Assembly (NCBI GenBank): GCA_963801715.1
Contig: CAWDGB010000010.1
Location: forward strand, 124,001 to 188,000
DNA from: CAVVJA01 sp963801715
Lineage (GTDB): Bacteria > Actinomycetota > Actinomycetes > Mycobacteriales > Jatrophihabitantaceae
Length of the DNA: 64,000 nt
Direction: 5' to 3'
Below, in pieces: positions 61,556-64,000 of this stretch; within the stretch, counting starts at the first letter, position 1, and each line of letters opens with the position of its first letter. The notes under the pieces were generated by a model. That model saw only the letters and a program-made list of their open reading frames with translations. It was not told the DNA's origin and made no database searches. Made by a program: the position numbers and the translations under genes.

Positions 61556-62815
61556 TCATCCGCGTACGGGTCGCAGGATCGCCTGGCCGAGATATTGGCA
61601 AGCACGCAATGCGAGTTCCAGGTCCGCGCCCCGATCGCTGATCGGTCCGCCCAAGGCGTCCTCGGCCTTGCGGATGCGGTACTGCACGCTGTTCTTGTGC
61701 AGCACAAGTCGTTCGGCGGTGATCGTATAGCTCCCGGTTGACAGGAAAACCTGCAGCGTTTCGCGCAGCCGTGCATGGGGCTCGTCGTCCAGGGCAAGGT
61801 CGGCGAGCATGCCCCATACCCAGCTGCGGGCGGCGCTGATGTCCGTGCATATCAGCGCGACAGCGCCGACGTCAGCGAAGGTGGTAAGCCGACTGCCGGG
61901 TTCGGCGGCGAGAGCGAGGCCCTGCGTGCGCACCGCTTGCTGGTGGGTTAAGCGGAACCCGTCCAGCCCGTATCCGGGTTCCCCAGCGGCAATGCGTGAA
62001 GAACCGTCGCCGTTGTCGAATGCCTTCGCCAACCTCTCACCCGAGACGAGCACGTTGCCGCTGACCGGTAGCCATATCCAGGCGAGGGTCTCGTCACGCG
62101 GTACGAACAGCGGACGACCAGGTGAGCCGAGCACCCGAGCCGCGGTGGACGCGAGCTGATCGAGACGGGTCAGGCCCTCGCTGCCGTTCGGCGTGTCGGT
62201 GACCCAGGCGATCAGGCCGATATGACGCTGACGAAGTCGGTAACCCAGGGCTGATTCGGTGGCATCGATGTCCACCGGCTGACCGCCGAGCAGGGTGCGG
62301 ACGCGTGCGGCCCGGACCGCAGTCTGGGTAAGCAGCCAATTGTCCCGCTCATGTTGATATGCCGAGATCACTTCCTCGGAGACACGGTCGATGTAGCGGA
62401 AGCTGACATCGGCCATGCGCGACGTGATGGCGGCCGTGAGGCTAGCGTCCTGGGATCGGGTCGCCAACTCGTCGATGCACCGCGACAGGAACCGGCCGTG
62501 ACCGACCCGGTAGGCCCGGATAAGCGCAATGATCGGCACACCGCGCTGGGCCAACCGTCTGGCGTATTCAACTGCTGCCGCCGGTGCGCCGATGTCGTCC
62601 GGCGCGGACCCGTGCTCGAAAACATGCAGCAGAGTTGCGACATTCTCCTCGATACTCGCATCGAGGAGCTTCTCGACGATGTCGTCACCACGCAGTTCCG
62701 GAATGTCTGTGGTGACGAGCTGCCAGATGTCATGGGTCAGATCGAGGACCTGGTCGCCGACCGCCGCGGCCACCGCCGACAGCTCACGACCGACGGCGTC
62801 TACGCCGGTACTCAT
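61556..62815 (-). CDS. PucR-family helix-turn-helix regulator
   Basis: A 419-residue regulator. The N-terminal half is helical (a sensory RsbR/GAF-like region), followed by a middle domain and a C-terminal PucR HTH: LRETLQVFLSTGSYTITAERLVLHKNSVQYRIRKAEDALG. This C-terminal arrangement is diagnostic for CdaR/PucR proteins, usually activators of catabolic or storage genes. It stands alone, 170 bp from the XRE/MmyB gene and facing it. The target is unknown. Confidence 0.9.
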   Translation of the reverse strand: MSTGVDAVGRELSAVAAAVGDQVLDLTHDIWQLVTTDIPELRGDDIVEKLLDASIEENVATLLHVFEHGSAPDDIGAPAAAVEYARRLAQRGVPIIALIRAYRVGHGRFLSRCIDELATRSQDASLTAAITSRMADVSFRYIDRVSEEVISAYQHERDNWLLTQTAVRAARVRTLLGGQPVDIDATESALGYRLRQRHIGLIAWVTDTPNGSEGLTRLDQLASTAARVLGSPGRPLFVPRDETLAWIWLPVSGNVLVSGERLAKAFDNGDGSSRIAAGEPGYGLDGFRLTHQQAVRTQGLALAAEPGSRLTTFADVGAVALICTDISAARSWVWGMLADLALDDEPHARLRETLQVFLSTGSYTITAERLVLHKNSVQYRIRKAEDALGGPISDRGADLELALRACQYLGQAILRPVRG

Positions 62816-63040
62816 GCGGTCATCGTATGGCGCTTGCCACGTCCGCGCGCTGCGGACAACCCTCCCGGGCGGCGGCCACGCGATGCTGCTACGTCAGACC
62901 GTCGCATCGAGCCGACTCGAGGCTGGCGCTGCTATGCGTGGAGCACAACCACTGACGGCATGTCAGTGCTCTTGGCCGTTGTCGCCCCGTGCCGCGAACG
63001 ATGCACTGAATAGAGCAAGCAACCCGGAAAGGGGACGCTA

Positions 63041-63481
63041 GTGAAACCATTGTCCGAGCAGCTCAGCGAACTGGCGGCACGCGTCAAGACAGCCGAGGAC
63101 ATTGTGTCGGCGGCGAACGCAAACAACCGAGCGGCGCTGGAGAGCCAACGAGAGCAGCTGAAGTCCTCGATCAGCAAGACCAAGGACCAGGCCAGAACAG
63201 ACGCCGCCGCAACGGCGGATCAGGCCCAATCGTGGTGGGACAAGACGCGGGCTGATGTCGATCAACGGTTCGACACGCTACGGGCCAAGCGGGACGAGCA
63301 CCGCGCAGAACGTGATCTGAAAAGAGCACAGAACCGGGCCGACGACGCCGAGCTGGACGCGGCTGATGCGATCGATTTCGCCGTCTATATGGTCGACCAG
63401 GCTGAGTACGCGGTCGTTGACGCCGTGATCGCTCGCGCCGACGCCGACACGCTCGAGCAGCAGCAACCAAAGCAAGGCTGA
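63041..63481 (+). CDS. Unrecognised coiled-coil protein
   Basis: A 146-residue protein starting at GTG after GGAAAGGGG. Nearly all of it is predicted helical and charged: QLSELAARVKTAEDIVSAA, SQREQLKSSISKTKDQ, AQSWWDKTRADVDQRFDTL, KRDEHRAERDLKRAQNRADD. Alanine-rich heptads suggest a coiled coil. No signal or membrane segment is seen. The gene ends at a clear hairpin. The function is unknown. Confidence 0.72.
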   Translation: MKPLSEQLSELAARVKTAEDIVSAANANNRAALESQREQLKSSISKTKDQARTDAAATADQAQSWWDKTRADVDQRFDTLRAKRDEHRAERDLKRAQNRADDAELDAADAIDFAVYMVDQAEYAVVDAVIARADADTLEQQQPKQG

Positions 63482-63499
63482 GTATCCGGCGCACGGACT

Positions 63500-63532
63500 G
63501 AGCGCGACCGGGAGCATCCCGTGGTCGCGCTC
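63500..63532. terminator. GC-rich hairpin terminator between convergent genes
   Basis: GAGCGCGACC pairs perfectly with GGTCGCGCTC; inner GGGA and TCCC pair as well, around a GCA loop. It lies between the rightward gene ending at 63481 and the leftward gene ending at 63571, so it can serve both. Confidence 0.7.
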
Positions 63533-63570
63533 GGCAGCGCATGTCGAGCAACCTGCCGCGCCGCGCGAGC

Positions 63571-63990
63571 CTAATGGTCGGCTACGGTTCCACCGCGAAG
63601 CCCCTGTGCCGGAGGAACTGCGTCTGGTGGAGGCGTGGCAGGAGCCGCAGGTCCGCCGTCGTGCTGGGCAATACGTTCGGTCAGTTGCTCATGAACCTCG
63701 CGAAGCTTGGTGTGAATCGCCTCTTGCCGCTCAATGTGCTCTCGGTGCAGCCGGGCAATCAGCTCGGCATCAGGCTTCTTGCCCTGGTAGTCAGGATGGT
63801 GGCGCCAACACAGATAGAACTGCCCACCGGCAGCCTCGTGGTTACCTACCCGCCAACAGCCAGGCTCATGACAATTGAATTTCTTTACTAGTTGGTATGC
63901 GGCAGTTGCGATGGCTCCGATAATGCCGAACTCGGCAAGATCCGAACCGAATCCTGACCAGAATCCGTAGTACGGGCCAGGTTCGTTCAC
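63571..63990 (-). CDS. Unrecognised membrane-anchored Cys/His protein
   Basis: A 139-residue protein. A hydrophobic segment FGIIGAIATAAYQLV (about residues 21-35) could anchor it in the membrane. It is followed by KKFNCHEPGCWRVGNHEAAGG and FYLCWRHHPD, with Cys and His spaced like a small zinc-binding site. The C-terminal half is a charged helix (LIARLHREHIERQEAIHTKLREVHEQLTERI) with a Pro-rich tail. Similar proteins with this layout occur in actinobacterial phages and islands (recollection, not a search). It ends close to the window edge, where its own promoter is cut off. Confidence 0.65.
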   Translation of the reverse strand: MNEPGPYYGFWSGFGSDLAEFGIIGAIATAAYQLVKKFNCHEPGCWRVGNHEAAGGQFYLCWRHHPDYQGKKPDAELIARLHREHIERQEAIHTKLREVHEQLTERIAQHDGGPAAPATPPPDAVPPAQGLRGGTVADH

Positions 63991-64000
63991 TGTGCCGGTG

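Noticed and set aside
1..64000. rRNA or tRNA genes, integrases, replication origin
   Set aside because: I saw no cloverleaf or rRNA-like stretch, no tyrosine or serine recombinase motif and no DnaA-box cluster. A short tRNA could still be missed by eye.

Overview
The window is high-GC DNA with many GTG starts, stop/start overlaps of the ATGA, GTGA or TGATG type, and families typical of soil Actinomycetota: an F420/LLM-type oxidoreductase, a TIGR03086 mycothiol-type protein, a ROK regulator, a PucR regulator and an XRE/MmyB regulator. I cannot name a genus. No rRNA, tRNA, CRISPR array, integrase or transposase gene was seen.

It reads as one long catabolic/accessory region. It holds five Rieske oxygenase alpha subunits, ten short-chain dehydrogenases plus one remnant, nine SnoaL-like small proteins, a KstD-like flavoprotein, an aldehyde dehydrogenase, an AMP-forming acyl-CoA ligase, an enoyl-CoA hydratase, two MaoC-type hydratases, a nitronate monooxygenase, a PHA synthase and a sugar-type ABC importer. 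This fits breakdown of a cyclic, steroid- or terpenoid-like or aromatic compound through CoA thioesters. The substrate cannot be told from sequence.

Layout. 1-2.9 kb: reductase tail, Rieske oxygenase, isomerase/SDR pair. 2.9-5.6 kb: NIPSNAP-like protein, DUF6285-like/phosphotransferase pair, histidine phosphatase. 5.7-11.3 kb: an operon of two Rieske alpha subunits, SDR, PEP-utilising protein and SDR. 11.4-15.6 kb: ABC importer. 15.7-19.6 kb: SnoaL proteins, FMN-type protein, aldehyde dehydrogenase, LLM oxidoreductase. 19.6-26.8 kb: a leftward run of two Rieske oxygenases, each next to an 80-residue paralogous small protein, then SDR and KstD-like enzyme. 26.9-31.7 kb: TetR, SDR, SnoaL, lactonase-like and monooxygenase genes. 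31.8-35.8 kb: acyl-CoA ligase coupled to a PPDK-like protein. 35.8-45.9 kb: two TetR genes, a MITE-like element, epimerase, DUF6285-kinase fusion, VOC proteins, serine hydrolase. 45.9-50 kb: a ROK-controlled DUF1479/MFS unit with clear operators. 50-58.3 kb: nitronate monooxygenase, hydrolase, MaoC pair, SDRs, PHA synthase. 58.4-64 kb: regulators and unrecognised proteins.

Two window-wide patterns stand out. A palindromic element of about 45 bp with conserved arms occurs five times between genes. Thirteen reading-frame breaks are all of the same kind, one extra base, which points to sequencing or assembly insertion errors more than to gene decay.
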